Below, piece after piece: positions 1-9,647 of a stretch of 64,000 nt of DNA. The stretch covers positions 59,106,986-59,170,985 of the forward strand of contig OW804097.1 of the NCBI GenBank assembly GCA_942159475.1. Reading direction: 5' to 3'. The notes under the pieces were generated by a model. The model searched no databases. It worked only from the letters and a program-made list of their open reading frames with translations, and was not told the DNA's origin. Numbering within the stretch: the first letter of the stretch is position 1; each line of letters opens with the position of its first letter. A program made the position numbers and the translations under genes. This DNA comes from Sthenelais limicola (Eukaryota > Annelida > Polychaeta > Phyllodocida > Sigalionidae).

Positions 1-395
1 TCTTAAGTCGCAAAAACATGGATTTTGACATACCATCATATCTAAAGGATCCGATCCGTCGGATTCCAACGAGGTTAAACTTTAGGAAATCTAATAACTT
101 CTATATCCTTTCGTTTGAAAAAAGTAATTAGAAAAATAGTTAGCGATATTTCTGAATGGACCATCACTAGTAAAGTAGTGACACATATTTCCTTAGAATG
201 TCCTTTGAAATGCATATTATATACATCTATTCAGTAAACACTCTTGAAATTTGGTACACATATTTGAACGACTAAGAGGGCCAATGAACCCATAAATAAA
301 AACATTCGTACAAAGAGCTTTTGTGAAAAATACTTGTGAAAAATATAATATTTTTGCGACTTATTACTAATTTCTTTGTGACACATCTCATATCA
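1..395 (+). repeat. Family G inverted-repeat element
   Basis: Begins with AAGTCGCAAAA, runs through the TAGTAAAGTAG block shared with the copy at 11.1 kb, and ends TTTGCGACTTATTAC then GTGACACATCTCATA. Its two ends are inverted relative to each other. The left end may be cut by the window edge. Confidence 0.6.
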
Positions 396-671
396 GGCCG
401 ATGCTTGATATACCTAATTTATTCCTGGCGTAGTTTACCATGTAACTATTTCACCACCTCCAAATGATATTTAATTATATGATATTTTACAGGGAGAGGG
501 TATGCCCAGGTATCACATATAGCGATGGAGAAACAGGAGATGACCAGGTATCATCACGATGCGACATACACAACAAATCATGCGGATGCCAATGTAATTA
601 TAATAATAAATGGCAGCATTATATACATAACCTATACTGCGATGTTATACAACATTAGTCTATGTTTGGGA

Positions 672-868
672 CGAATTTGGGCTATAATTGCTCGCTGAAG
701 CCAGGCATTATTGAACTATAATGCCCTGAGAGAAATATAACTGTCCTGGAAGGATATTATAGAGCTATAATGCCCTGAGAGAACTATAACTGTCCTGGGA
801 GGACATTATAGAGCTATAATGCCCTGAGAAAGCTATAACTTTCCTGGGAGGACATTCTACTCATCAAT
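672..868 (+). repeat. 49-bp minisatellite, three units
   Basis: About three units of the form GAGCTATAATGCCCTGAGAG followed by a related half-unit ending CCTGGGAGGACATT. It is the reverse complement of the larger array at 31.8-32.2 kb. Confidence 0.8.
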
Positions 869-894
869 ACACATTATTTACTGGTTAGAGAGGT

Positions 895-1046
895 CTGAAA
901 TCGTCCCAAAATAGACTAAACAGATTAATGACCTCCATTTCAGGGCAGAAGCGGGCCCTGTTTGTTGATAACACCCTCAGCTTCGCTTCGGCATTATCAA
1001 CAAACAGAGCCCTCTCCCTGTCCTCAATATCAGTCATTAATCCTAC
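895..1046 (+). repeat. Family E foldback element
   Basis: Ends GATTAATGACCTCC and CAGTCATTAATCCT are inverted repeats. An inner hairpin pairs GGGCCCTGTTTGTTGATAA with TTATCAACAAACAGAGCCC. Because of the symmetry, both strands give similar short open frames (RALFVDN), which are not genes. Confidence 0.7.
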
Positions 1047-1075
1047 AGTAATCATGACATATAACAAATATATAA

Positions 1076-1318
1076 TGGGTGAAGTCACCGGAAAATGTAC
1101 AATTGGCAGCTCTACACATTGATTAAATTCAGGTAAATTAAACATAAATTAGGCTGAAAAATGATAAACACTAGGGATATCTAATTATATTTAGTATTGT
1201 CTTGATCCGAAAATGTTTTCGGTTATGTTGCATTTTAAACCTCATTTCTGTCTTAAATTCGGGTTATTTGAGAGGGTTTCTGAAGGTAAATTGTACATTT
1301 TTCGACGACTTGACCCAT
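1076..1318 (-). mobile_element. Family A MITE, full length
   Basis: About 242 bp from TGGGTGAAGTCACCGGAAAA to TTCGACGACTTGACCCA. Inverted orientation relative to the 12.2 kb copy. Non-coding, with terminal inverted repeats around a TGTACAAT core. Confidence 0.8.
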
Positions 1319-1421
1319 ATAATTGTTGAGCGCAGGGTTCTACATTAGCTTGCAAGTGCAAGGGAGGGAGGAGCCTGGTGGTGGTGGTGTTCGGGTGCTG
1401 TCATTTATGGCATAAAAATAC

Positions 1422-1582
1422 CTCGGGATTCATGGAATTCAAGCGTTACATGGGCATCAGCGCCCAAACTGAAGTAATTGTTGATCACATCCTGGGGTAG
1501 GCCCGGGACGCCCCCCGCCATGTTGCTTTCTTCGTCCGGGTACGGATCAAACTCCGGATGCGGCTCAACAACTAAGTTCCAC
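1422..1582 (-). CDS. DGKZ/DGKI: DGK accessory-domain exon, copy b (mutually exclusive)
   Basis: The 161-nt exon (one base, 53 codons, one base) sits between GAACTTTCAG and CGAG|GTATTT. It begins [11 protein letters not shown], has an acidic then Gly-rich linker, and ends [18 protein letters not shown] then TLEFHESR. Compared with copy a, 22 of the last 26 residues are identical while the linker differs in sequence and is two residues longer. If copies a and b are joined, the frame reads GGT GGA ACT TAG, a stop. The donor GTATTT is weaker than that of copy a. The next exon (rest of the accessory domain) is not in the window. Confidence 0.93.
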
Positions 1583-2255
1583 CTGAAAGTTCAACAACAA
1601 TCCAGGCAAGGTCGTTTTATTCTCATTATTATTATTATTTCAACTCTAGCAATGGTTGTGGTTATGTGAACACTTGTTTTTGAGTGAGTAAAAACGATAA
1701 ATGTCTTTCCGCCATGCTGTGAGAAACCTGGTAGTTGTGTCAAACACTTTGTCCCTAAACACTGCAAGATAAACAAGACAGGTTAAACGTTAGTGGGTGA
1801 GGGCAGAACTAGGGCAAGGTGTCCCATTTCTTAATGAGGACTGCGAGTTAGAGGCGATGAAGATGCTTCAACCTATCATTTATAACAATTGGGTCAAATA
1901 AGTGAATGGTAAAGACCATGTGACACATACCCGATATATCGGGAAAGGGTAGGGGTGGGTCCCGATTAACACTTTTTACCCAAAAGCGACGGTCTTAAAT
2001 CCAACATTGAACTGAACTTTGTTCTAAAATAGGGAGAATCAACAATAAGTGGCATGCTAATTACCACACAAATAGATGCTGTTGGTAAATAATATATCTT
2101 TTAAATTAAGGGGACAATTTCAAGAATACAGGCCTCAACTGGCAGGATAACAGAGGCGATGCTTACAGCATCTTTCCCCATCACCTCAGCCCCCTCGCTG
2201 TCCCCCTAGCGGGCGGTGGTGGTAACACGTGGCATGGATAGAGGGCGCACTTTAC
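1583..2255 (-). other. Intron between the two alternative DGK exons
   Basis: 673 bp separating copies a and b. I see no repeat family member and no third copy of the exon in it. It is long enough for normal splicing, so steric hindrance from a tiny intron is not what keeps the two exons apart; the reading frame is. Confidence 0.7.
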
Positions 2256-2410
2256 CTCGAGACTCGTGGAACTCGAGACTGACGTGAGCGTCGGCACCAA
2301 AACTGAAGTAATTGTTGACGACGTCTAGCGGAAGCTTGTGAACGGCAGGATGGTCAGAGTCTCCCACGTCGTAGCTGGCCAGTTCATTGGGAGAAACTAC
2401 CAAATCCCAC
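2256..2410 (-). CDS. DGKZ/DGKI: DGK accessory-domain exon, copy a (mutually exclusive)
   Basis: The 155-nt exon (one base, 51 codons, one base) sits between CACTTTCAG and CGAG|GTAAAG. It begins [10 protein letters not shown], passes through an acidic linker and ends [18 protein letters not shown] then SLEFHESR. The last part matches the conserved opening of the DGK accessory domain (LPLDVFNNYFSLGFDAHV in vertebrates). A second, intact version of the same exon lies 673 bp further downstream in the gene. Both accept from the same upstream phase and leave the same phase, so each can replace the other. No frameshift or stop is seen. Confidence 0.93.
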
Positions 2411-3666
2411 CTGAAAGTGCACTAGTGTTGTCTATTAAAGATATATATTATCATTGGATGTAAATAAGGATAAATCCTACAAAGTATTATTATCATTATA
2501 TTTTTTTATGTTTTTTAATATTTTATTTATGCAGGCTTTGCAACATCCATGGGAGGGGTTTTTTCAGTTGGCCCAGTTGACATTCAGGTTTTACAGTAAG
2601 ATAACGTGATAGCCGCGGGCGATTTCGGTGATAAAAACGCTACTCGGTAGTGAGAAATGGCAATACAAAAGTCAGATTTGCTCAATGTTACACCCAACTT
2701 ATGCTTTAATGTTATATATCACCAGAAAGCGCTTGTTACGCGCTTTAATTTGATCTATAGTATGTGAATATGCATCGATTCAACGATGCACCAGTTCCGA
2801 GTGAACTTTGCCCTTTGTTGATGTGCACTGAAGCATTTCATGCGCGGAGCCGCGACCTGCGTGATACCTAATAACATGAATCATCATATACATATGAGTT
2901 CAGAAACTATAAAATCAGTTATAATTAAGGTTTTGATCTTGGTCTTTCGATTCAGGCTTAAAATTATAATCTTACAGACTAGCCTGGTTAATAAAACAGT
3001 TAAAATATGGAGGTTGAGTGACTTTCTATAACTTTATTCAGCCCAATATTTGAGTATTCTCTCAATATGTATTATCTTACTTGTCATTACAATTACATAT
3101 ATATGTTTATGGTATGCTTTTCAAAAGAGGAATATTGAGTGTAACAGCGTCAGTTAATAATGTTTTAAGGTATTATGTGCCGTTGTTGTCCCTGCGCACC
3201 TCTGCTAATAAACCTGTACAAGATAAAAAACTTCTAATACCAGTTCATGTGCTGAGTTTTAACACATAATCCGCCACAGGGCATAAAAAGGAGAGTGTGG
3301 CCTACTGGAGTGGTATGGGATTTCTATCTATATTTGTCATTGATAAGATTGTGCATAGATAATAGGATGGACCAACTTAATACATGAATATTCAGAGGGA
3401 ATTAATAATATCCATGTTTTATGTCAGAGCAGTTACTGATCAATTTATATGTATTTTAAGAGTTGAAATAATGAAAGGAAAACTTGGAAATACAAAAGGA
3501 GAAACATCGGAAGTATACAAACAATTCTACTACATACACATATATGTGGATATCTTGCATCCCTATTAGTTAACATACAAGTAATAGGAGCAATATCACT
3601 CTCAATAGGATCATTTTAAGAAGTCAAATTCTGGCAAGAATTCCAGATACCAATATATAAATAGAA

Positions 3667-4085
3667 GTTCGCTCTACATCAGTCCCAACTCTTTCTTCCA
3701 ATACTTGGCGATAGCAGATCATGGTCTATGTTGACAAATGTTTCCGATAGTAGCAATGCAACAGCGTTCGTTACCATAGATCTGTCATGAGCATCAGAGA
3801 TGCCTCTACATTGGAGACTTACATCGCCGCACTGTCGGCGACGCACATGCAAATTTAAACATGTTAGAAATCATTGCCGTCTATCAGCGACAGTTACTAG
3901 TGTGGAGGCCGTCAAGAATATTGTTTTTTTACATTTCGTTTTCCAAGTCTAGATCACCATAATCGTGTTCTTCCTCTAAGCAATTAATAGCCTCTACATT
4001 GCTCCCAACAGTTGCATGGTAAAAGTATTGGCAAGTATCGCCAACTGTTGGGGATATTACTATGGGGACTGATATAGAGCAAGCT
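3667..4085 (+). mobile_element. Family F inverted-repeat element
   Basis: About 420 bp whose ends are inverted copies: GCTCTACATCAGTCCC near 3672 and GGGGACTGATATAGAGC near 4063, with CCAATACTTGGCGATA and AGTATTGGCAAGTATCGCC further in. No coding capacity. Only one copy in the window. Confidence 0.65.
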
Positions 4086-4090
4086 TTAAA

Positions 4091-4199
4091 GGGTCTGGTC
4101 CACCAAGCCGATTCTCATGCGATTGTGCGCCGCAGAGGACTCTTTTGTACTAAATCCGGTGAGAATCACATGAGAATCGGCTTAGTGGACTAGGCCCGT
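4091..4199 (+). repeat. Small inverted-repeat element, ~110 bp
   Basis: GTCCACCAAGCCGATTCTCA on the left pairs with TGAGAATCGGCTTAGTGGAC on the right, leaving a loop of about 60 bp. It would fold into a long hairpin. It lies about 100 bp left of the retrotransposon. Confidence 0.75.
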
Positions 4200-4296
4200 T
4201 AGTTACATCACATTAGGTTGTGCTCTAGTACTGTAAGAAAACGCATTTGATTATGAGGAACAACTATTATAATCGGATTGCACTCAATTAATGGTT

Positions 4297-4474
4297 AATG
4301 CTGAAGTCAATTGCAATAGGCAATGACTGGGCATTGACACGAGATATACCCCCTCCCACTACCCACTAACAACTACCACTAATCCCATGTGACTGGTCAC
4401 GCTCCTTCCCTGCACCGGTCCACTCATTCCTCACTTCACTTTTGCCCACCAACCACTACGGTTCGCAAATTTTT
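4297..4474 (+). repeat. Split direct repeat A1 (left end)
   Basis: 178 bp starting AATGCTGAAGTCAATTGC and ending GGTTCGCAAATTTT. It is identical to A2 except T versus C in CCCAYGTGACTGG. It probably contains the 5' untranslated region and promoter; the gag ATG lies 88 bp beyond its end. Confidence 0.95.
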
Positions 4475-4561
4475 TCTATTGGCATTGTGAAGCTTGGTGC
4501 ATTCTCAACCATACACCGGCGCCTCCTCCATAACTACGCAATACACACATACTATACCAAC

Positions 4562-5860
4562 ATGCCTAGGGGTAGGAGGAAGAAGCCAGCAACTGGTGAG
4601 GAATTACCTCCACAAGATATAACTCGCGAACTCGTTGGAGACCATACGGCGGTCAGTGAGAGTGAGAGTTCTGAAGAAGAGGTGGTCCCTCCTCCGAAAA
4701 ATAATAAGGCCAAGGCAAAAACGTCTAAGGCCAAGGACACAAAACGAGTCACCACTCGGGAACTGGACGTGCAAATGAAGTCCATGCAGCAGGCAGTATC
4801 TGGGCTGCAAGGGTGCGTGGAAAAGATGGCAAAACAAATGGCCCACGTGGCAAGAGGGGTTGCTAAACGAAACCTGAAAGATAAACCTCCCCAGCTCAGT
4901 GAATCCGAGAGTGACAGCGAGTATGACAGCGATGACAGGCAACAAGCACTACCTTCCCCTCCACCTACCCGTAGGTCCGGGCGCCGCTCCCGCATCCAGA
5001 GACCACCGGTACTCAGCCGCCAAATGGACGCAGAACGGTACCTAGAGAAGGAAGTGGAGCGGGAGAAGAGGGCGTCCGGCCTACAGGGTAAGAATCAGTA
5101 CATTACCGATATTCACGCGCTCAACATTCAATCTAAGCCCTATATGTATATATCGAGGGAAGGCATAAGCACTATAAAGCAGAAACTCGATGTCAGAACG
5201 TCGATGACAGGGATGGAATATGTAGACGCCTTCCTGGCCCTGTTAGAAGACCCCCGGGCATATAAGAAACGTGATTATCACCATATGGTATTCCATCTAA
5301 GAAAAGTAACTCGTGATACATTAGAAAGGCCCTGGCCCGCGGTGAGAAGGTGGACACAGTTTGTGTGGGATTCCATTGAAGGGGGTACACTCACTTGGGA
5401 CGACAGACTCGGCATCCAGGAGGAGCGAGTCAGGCTATGCCTCACAGCTGGGTCGTATACAGGGGCCAGTACAGGCTCACAACACGGACCCGCTACAGGG
5501 GGACATAGAATTAACAGCAATTCATATAATAGCAAGAATTCTAGTGGCCAACAAGAAACTGTATGCAGATTGTATAATTCTAGGCAGGGGTGCAGGCACT
5601 CTAACAACCACAGCGAGGGCTCTGTCATGGCACTACATATATGTTCCTACTGTGACTCGGTAGGCCGGGCATGCACACACTCCGTAGTTGAATGTAATAG
5701 ACGGCAGAGGCACGCCACGCCCACCTCTGACGTCACCAACCAGCGCGCAGGCACTGGCAACGCGGCACAGAGCGGGGCAGGCGCATACCGCCACCCGAAT
5801 CACAAGCAAAGCGGGGCTAGCACTTACAGTAGCAACCAAGGGTTTTCAAAAAACGATTAG
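4562..5860 (+). CDS. Gag-like ORF1 of the Ngaro element
   Basis: 432 residues from MPRGRRKKPATG to the TAG at 5858. The frame is open further upstream without an ATG, so 4562 is the chosen start. It has a basic N-terminus, acidic Ser-rich stretches (SESESSEEE, SESESDSEYDSDD), a conserved middle region (around QYITDIHALNIQSKPY and YVDAFLALLEDP), and a C-terminal Cys/His cluster at 5564-5695: C, C, HICSYC, then CTHSVVEC. Such a zinc-knuckle-like end is typical of gag-like proteins in this superfamily and fits RNA binding. The last codons are AAA AAC GAT TAG, where frameshifting into ORF2 is likely. Confidence 0.85.
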   Translation: MPRGRRKKPATGEELPPQDITRELVGDHTAVSESESSEEEVVPPPKNNKAKAKTSKAKDTKRVTTRELDVQMKSMQQAVSGLQGCVEKMAKQMAHVARGVAKRNLKDKPPQLSESESDSEYDSDDRQQALPSPPPTRRSGRRSRIQRPPVLSRQMDAERYLEKEVEREKRASGLQGKNQYITDIHALNIQSKPYMYISREGISTIKQKLDVRTSMTGMEYVDAFLALLEDPRAYKKRDYHHMVFHLRKVTRDTLERPWPAVRRWTQFVWDSIEGGTLTWDDRLGIQEERVRLCLTAGSYTGASTGSQHGPATGGHRINSNSYNSKNSSGQQETVCRLYNSRQGCRHSNNHSEGSVMALHICSYCDSVGRACTHSVVECNRRQRHATPTSDVTNQRAGTGNAAQSGAGAYRHPNHKQSGASTYSSNQGFSKND

Positions 5861-8277
5861 GCGGGGCCCCTGTAAGCTTGAACCCACAGGCGACCCCGTT
5901 TACACCTTTATTGAACAATGTCACTAATCAAAATGTCTATAGTTCTCATCCACATGTATACAAGCAGACAGCCTCTCGCGATGACAGCCAGCGCGAACTC
6001 TCGCCGGAACTCTCGAGGAGCGAGATAAACAAGCAAGATGGCGGCCGCCGTGCCAACGCAGCCACGATCTCGGAGAGTGTGAGCCCTCGAGTTGACATTG
6101 GACATGACTATCAGGCATTCAGCGCACAGGGAAACGCAGAAAATAACATAGTAGGTCACAACATTATATACTCTGCTGTTAGAGATATGTGTGCAGGGAA
6201 AATAGAGAGAGATGACAGCGACCTGGGCCCGTATACATACCAACGAGACAGGCAGCTACGGTGGCCCACAATTAGCATTGACAATTCTCACCCCGATCAC
6301 AGTAGAATATACCAGGCGGTGGCAAGTACAGGTCTACCCAATGCCCTGTCTGCTAAAATAGTACTACCTACTGAACTGAATATTGAAGCCTGGGAAAAGT
6401 ATTTATGTGACACAGACGATCATAGACAGTTGTGCGACTTCGTGAAATTCGGTTTCCCCATGGGCTATTTGGGCCCTACCTCACATAACGATACAGGGAA
6501 AAACCACAGCAGCGCGGACCAATTTAAAGAAAAGATTGACGATTTCGTCAGAAAAGAGATAGGCCTCGGAGGCCTCGTGGGCCCATTCAAGCAACCCCCA
6601 TTCAAAGAATGGTACCACTGCTCTCCGATAATGTCGCGAGAAAAACGAGACACGGACGCACGACGCGTGATAGTCGACTTAAGCTACCCGGATGACGCTT
6701 CTGTAAACGCTTATCTCATGAAAAACAGTGTGTGGGGCGTAGAGCGCGCTCACTCCCTACCTACGGTAGAAGCACTGGTCGACCATCTCGTAGCTATGGG
6801 GAAGGGAAGTCACATGTCTACTATAGACATTGCAAGGGCGTACAAGAATTTCAAGACGGATCCCCTGGACTGGCCACTACTCTGCTTGAGATGGTCAGAT
6901 GAATTCTTTCTGGATGTGACAATGCCGTTCGGCGCCAGAACATCGTCTTGTCACATGCAGAGGGTGGCGGACGCGATTGTTGGCATCTTGGCAGCCGAGG
7001 GAATAGTATCGAAAATGTACCTCGACGACTTGATCATACTGTCCCCGAACAAATTCCAGGCGGAAAAAGACTACGCGCGGGCGATTCAGCTTTTCAAAGA
7101 ACTCGGTCTCCCGGAGGCAGTAGATAAGCGTCAACCCCCCGCGGAATGTGTGAGATGGTTAGGCATTAATATTGACGCCCGCAACATGACTCTTAGCGTC
7201 CCTCTAGACAAGGTAAATGAAACATTAGAAGCTGTAAGGCGATATAGCAAAAGAAGGTCCATGTCCCGACGGGAGTTACAATCAATGATAGGCAGACTGA
7301 TACATATAGCAAAGTGTGTTACCCCAGCTCGACTTTTCATAAATCGACTGCTTGACGGCCTCCGCCAAATGACTGGAAAGTACATGAACATCAATTCTGA
7401 AATGAGACGTGACTTACACTGGTTCATGGAGTTCTGCACCCAGTGGAACGGCAAGTCCATAATACCAAGCCGCGATCCCACTAAGGTTATTGAAGTAGAC
7501 GCATGTTTGACAGGGATCGGCGGCGCTGACAGCAAACGAGCATACGCCTTTCAAGTAACAGCTATTGACTCGCCCGTCGATAACATATCAGAACTCGAGG
7601 CTATAAACATACCAGTCGCCCTCCACACGCTGGTCAACGAAAGCGACCGCGGGGGACACATAGAAGTACTGTGCGATAACTCGGCTAGTGTCTCGGTGTT
7701 TCAGACGGGCCGAGGGCGCAACGCAGTCATCCTCGAGGCCGCAAGACTCGCATGGATGATACAGGCTCTATACGACGTCAAGATTTCCTATCGACACATA
7801 CCAGGCGCCGAAAATACCCTCGCCGACAGGCTTAGCAGACGACATATCAACGACAAATATGACAATGAGACAAGACAAATAATTGCACAACGAGCACTAA
7901 CCATGACAACTCCCTGTGTATTTGCACTAAAAACTCTATTTTCTCATCGATCAAACAGGTCCAAAGATTGCAGAGCTCATGAACCGAGCAATAAGGCGCC
8001 AAAGAACAGCATGGGCACCAGGAACGGCGGCAAATCGAGAAAGTGCGATCAGACGATTCACAGAGTTCACCACAGCGATAGGCGTACACCCCCTCAGGGC
8101 ATCGCACATGATAATCTGTGCCTACATAGAGGAACTACTCACCACGATAGCATCCCCCAAGACAATCCGAAACCATATATCCAACATTCGGACAGTGTAT
8201 CGACAACTCGATTGCCCCACTACCGCTCTCGACCACCAGCGAGTCAGGTGGGCATTGCAGGCAGTGGATCGGGATAA
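5833..8277 (+). CDS. RT/RNase H ORF2 of the Ngaro element
   Basis: The frame is open from 5833 (after a TAG at 5830) to 8277; the first ATG is only at 6187, so expression as a -1 frameshift fusion with ORF1 is likely. Reverse transcriptase motifs: RRVIVDLSYPDD, the catalytic Asp of TIDIARAY at 6826, FGARTSSCHMQRVADAI, and MYLDDLIIL at 7015-7041 with both Asp of the YxDD box. RNase H follows with its four acidic residues: EVDACLTGIGG (Asp 7498), ELEA (Glu 7597), LCDNSAS (Asp 7675) and LADRLS (Asp 7825). All are intact. The last ~100 codons overlap the recombinase ORF and look unconstrained. No methyltransferase domain is present. Confidence 0.93.
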   Translation, partial: QPRVFKKRLGGAPVSLNPQATPFTPLLNNVTNQNVYSSHPHVYKQTASRDDSQRELSPELSRSEINKQDGGRRANAATISESVSPRVDIGHDYQAFSAQGNAENNIVGHNIIYSAVRDMCAGKIERDDSDLGPYTYQRDRQLRWPTISIDNSHPDHSRIYQAVASTGLPNALSAKIVLPTELNIEAWEKYLCDTDDHRQLCDFVKFGFPMGYLGPTSHNDTGKNHSSADQFKEKIDDFVRKEIGLGGLVGPFKQPPFKEWYHCSPIMSREKRDTDARRVIVDLSYPDDASVNAYLMKNSVWGVERAHSLPTVEALVDHLVAMGKGSHMSTIDIARAYKNFKTDPLDWPLLCLRWSDEFFLDVTMPFGARTSSCHMQRVADAIVGILAAEGIVSKMYLDDLIILSPNKFQAEKDYARAIQLFKELGLPEAVDKRQPPAECVRWLGINIDARNMTLSVPLDKVNETLEAVRRYSKRRSMSRRELQSMIGRLIHIAKCVTPARLFINRLLDGLRQMTGKYMNINSEMRRDLHWFMEFCTQWNGKSIIPSRDPTKVIEVDACLTGIGGADSKRAYAFQVTAIDSPVDNISELEAINIPVALHTLVNESDRGGHIEVLCDNSASVSVFQTGRGRNAVILEAARLAWMIQALYDVKISYRHIPGAENTLADRLSRRHINDKYDNETRQIIAQRALTMTTPCVFALKTLFSHRSNRSKDCRAHEPSNKAPKNSMGTRNGGKSRKCDQTIHRVHHSDRRTPPQGIAHDNLCLHRGTTHHDSIPQDNPKPYIQHSDSVSTTRLPHYRSRPPASQVGIAGSGSG
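5848..5898 (+). promoter_or_regulatory. Probable -1 ribosomal frameshift signal
   Basis: Heptamer A AAA AAC at 5848-5854 lies exactly in the ORF1 frame, two codons before its stop. After a 7-nt spacer, CGGGG (5862-5866) can pair with CCCCG (5894-5898), and CCTGT (5869-5873) with ACAGG (5886-5890), forming a two-part stem. A -1 slip enters the open ORF2 frame. A AAA AAC is an established eukaryotic slippery sequence. Efficiency and structure are untested. Confidence 0.75.
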
Positions 8278-8932
8278 GAGCTTCAAGCCCAGGGCCAAAC
8301 TGGCGGTGCCAGCCACAGTACTACGCCGCGCAGTCGACCTCATTGGGACGGACTTGCTATCCACTACAGTTAAAGCAGCCATAATGCTAATATACTATGC
8401 GGCGCTGAGACAATCTGAGGTCTTGGCCCCATCGGTATCAAAGTATGACCCTCTTCGACACCTCACGAGAAATGACATACTACTAAATCGCCGTAGCATA
8501 TCCATAAGAGTGAAGAGTGCCAAGAACCTCCAATCTGCCTACGAACACAAGGTCGTCAAACTCAAACCCTCGCCTGAAAGAGAGATCTGCGTAGTCACAC
8601 ACATAAAGCAGATGCTAGCAGCTCTGCCTACTATGCATAAGGACGAACCAGCGTTCATGTTCCCCACAACCAGAACACCAATGCCCGCATCGTATGTATC
8701 CAAACAATGGAAACTCCTCCTAGCACAAACTGGAGCAGACCAAAACCTATACTCGCTGCACAGCTTAAGGAAGGCGGCAGCCACGAATGCTTATAAGCAC
8801 GGCTGCTCTGAACTACAAATACAAGCATACGGAGGATGGAAATCGGACGCGTACCGCGTATACATAGAAGCCGATAAATCCAAGGTCCACAGGGCTCTCA
8901 GGAATGCAATAAGCAAGTCCCATGCTCCCTAG
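7979..8932 (+). CDS. Tyrosine recombinase ORF3 of the Ngaro element
   Basis: 317 residues starting MNRAIRRQRTAW and ending at TAG 8932, overlapping the end of ORF2 by about 300 nt in the +1 frame. It catalyses insertion of circular DNA by strand exchange in place of a DDE integrase. Catalytic set: Arg144 in ALRQSE, His261 and Arg264 in HSLRKAA, Trp287 in GGWKSDAY, and the nucleophile Tyr295 in RVYIEAD, eight residues after the Trp as in related recombinases. The N-terminal region (KTIRNHISNIRTVYRQL) resembles the core-binding domain. Start by internal initiation at 7979 is assumed; the frame is also open back to 7931, so frameshifting is possible. Confidence 0.94.
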   Translation: MNRAIRRQRTAWAPGTAANRESAIRRFTEFTTAIGVHPLRASHMIICAYIEELLTTIASPKTIRNHISNIRTVYRQLDCPTTALDHQRVRWALQAVDRDKSFKPRAKLAVPATVLRRAVDLIGTDLLSTTVKAAIMLIYYAALRQSEVLAPSVSKYDPLRHLTRNDILLNRRSISIRVKSAKNLQSAYEHKVVKLKPSPEREICVVTHIKQMLAALPTMHKDEPAFMFPTTRTPMPASYVSKQWKLLLAQTGADQNLYSLHSLRKAAATNAYKHGCSELQIQAYGGWKSDAYRVYIEADKSKVHRALRNAISKSHAP

Positions 8933-9219
8933 AAACAAATCAAAGACTACTCGCTCACGAGCTATAATCACCCGCCACTACCCTCCCCTATTCTATAAAA
9001 TAACATAAAGGCCAATAGGCCTATCAAAGACTCACATAGACTGTCCGCTCACGGCATACAAACGCCTAAAAATGGCTCAACAACTCATAGACTATGCATT
9101 TACATAGCATTTTTACCGCCTACGGGCTTTTTATCTTCATTTTTCAAACCTCATACCTTATACTCCCCACCCCATACTCCCAAACCCCAAAATACAACCT
9201 ACAAAATTGGCAGTTTTGG

Positions 9220-9430
9220 CTAATTAACTCTCAAAATAAAAATTATTTTAATCAATCTTCATCAATTTATATAAAATCAACCATTTTATACAAATTTACT
9301 TACCAATTTTACACCACTTTTATCTATTTATATTTTATATAAACAAACCTTTAAATTAAATAAAATTTAATTTCCCAAGACTGCCTTCACATCATCATTT
9401 ACTTATTAATAAGGGTTCTCTGTGTCAATG
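9220..9430 (+). repeat. Split direct repeat B1
   Basis: 211 bp, very AT-rich, starting CTAATTAACTCTCAAAATAA and ending TTCTCTGTGTCAATG. Its last four bases are shared with the start of A2. It lies 287 bp after the recombinase stop. Confidence 0.95.
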
Positions 9431-9604
9431 CTGAAGTCAATTGCAATAGGCAATGACTGGGCATTGACACGAGATATACCCCCTCCCACTACCCACTAAC
9501 AACTACCACTAATCCCACGTGACTGGTCACGCTCCTTCCCTGCACCGGTCCACTCATTCCTCACTTCACTTTTGCCCACCAACCACTACGGTTCGCAAAT
9601 TTTT
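9427..9604 (+). repeat. Split direct repeat A2
   Basis: 178-bp second copy of the left-end repeat. It abuts B1 directly and is followed by 43 bp unique to this place before B2. GTGTCAATG (9422-9430) and CATTGACAC (9462-9470) form a perfect inverted repeat around its first bases. Confidence 0.95.
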
Positions 9605-9647
9605 CCCACCCACCCACACCTTTTTCTTATCTCTTCGTTCGTACTAA

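Larger units (their letters stand above)
1..1421 (-). other. DGK intron downstream of copy b
   Basis: No DGK coding segment is recognisable here. It holds a family G repeat (about 1-395), a short 49-bp minisatellite, a family E hairpin element and a family A element, described separately. Confidence 0.7.

Noticed and set aside
4442..4561. N-terminal extension of the gag-like ORF
   Set aside because: The frame is open but begins at TTG and the first 11 codons lie in repeat A1, which recurs at the 3' end. The ATG at 4562 is a more credible start.
8000..8277. Extra domain at the C-terminus of ORF2, for example the methyltransferase of DIRS/PAT elements
   Set aside because: The sequence here is His/Ser/Arg-rich without methyltransferase motifs and overlaps the recombinase ORF, which carries the constraint.
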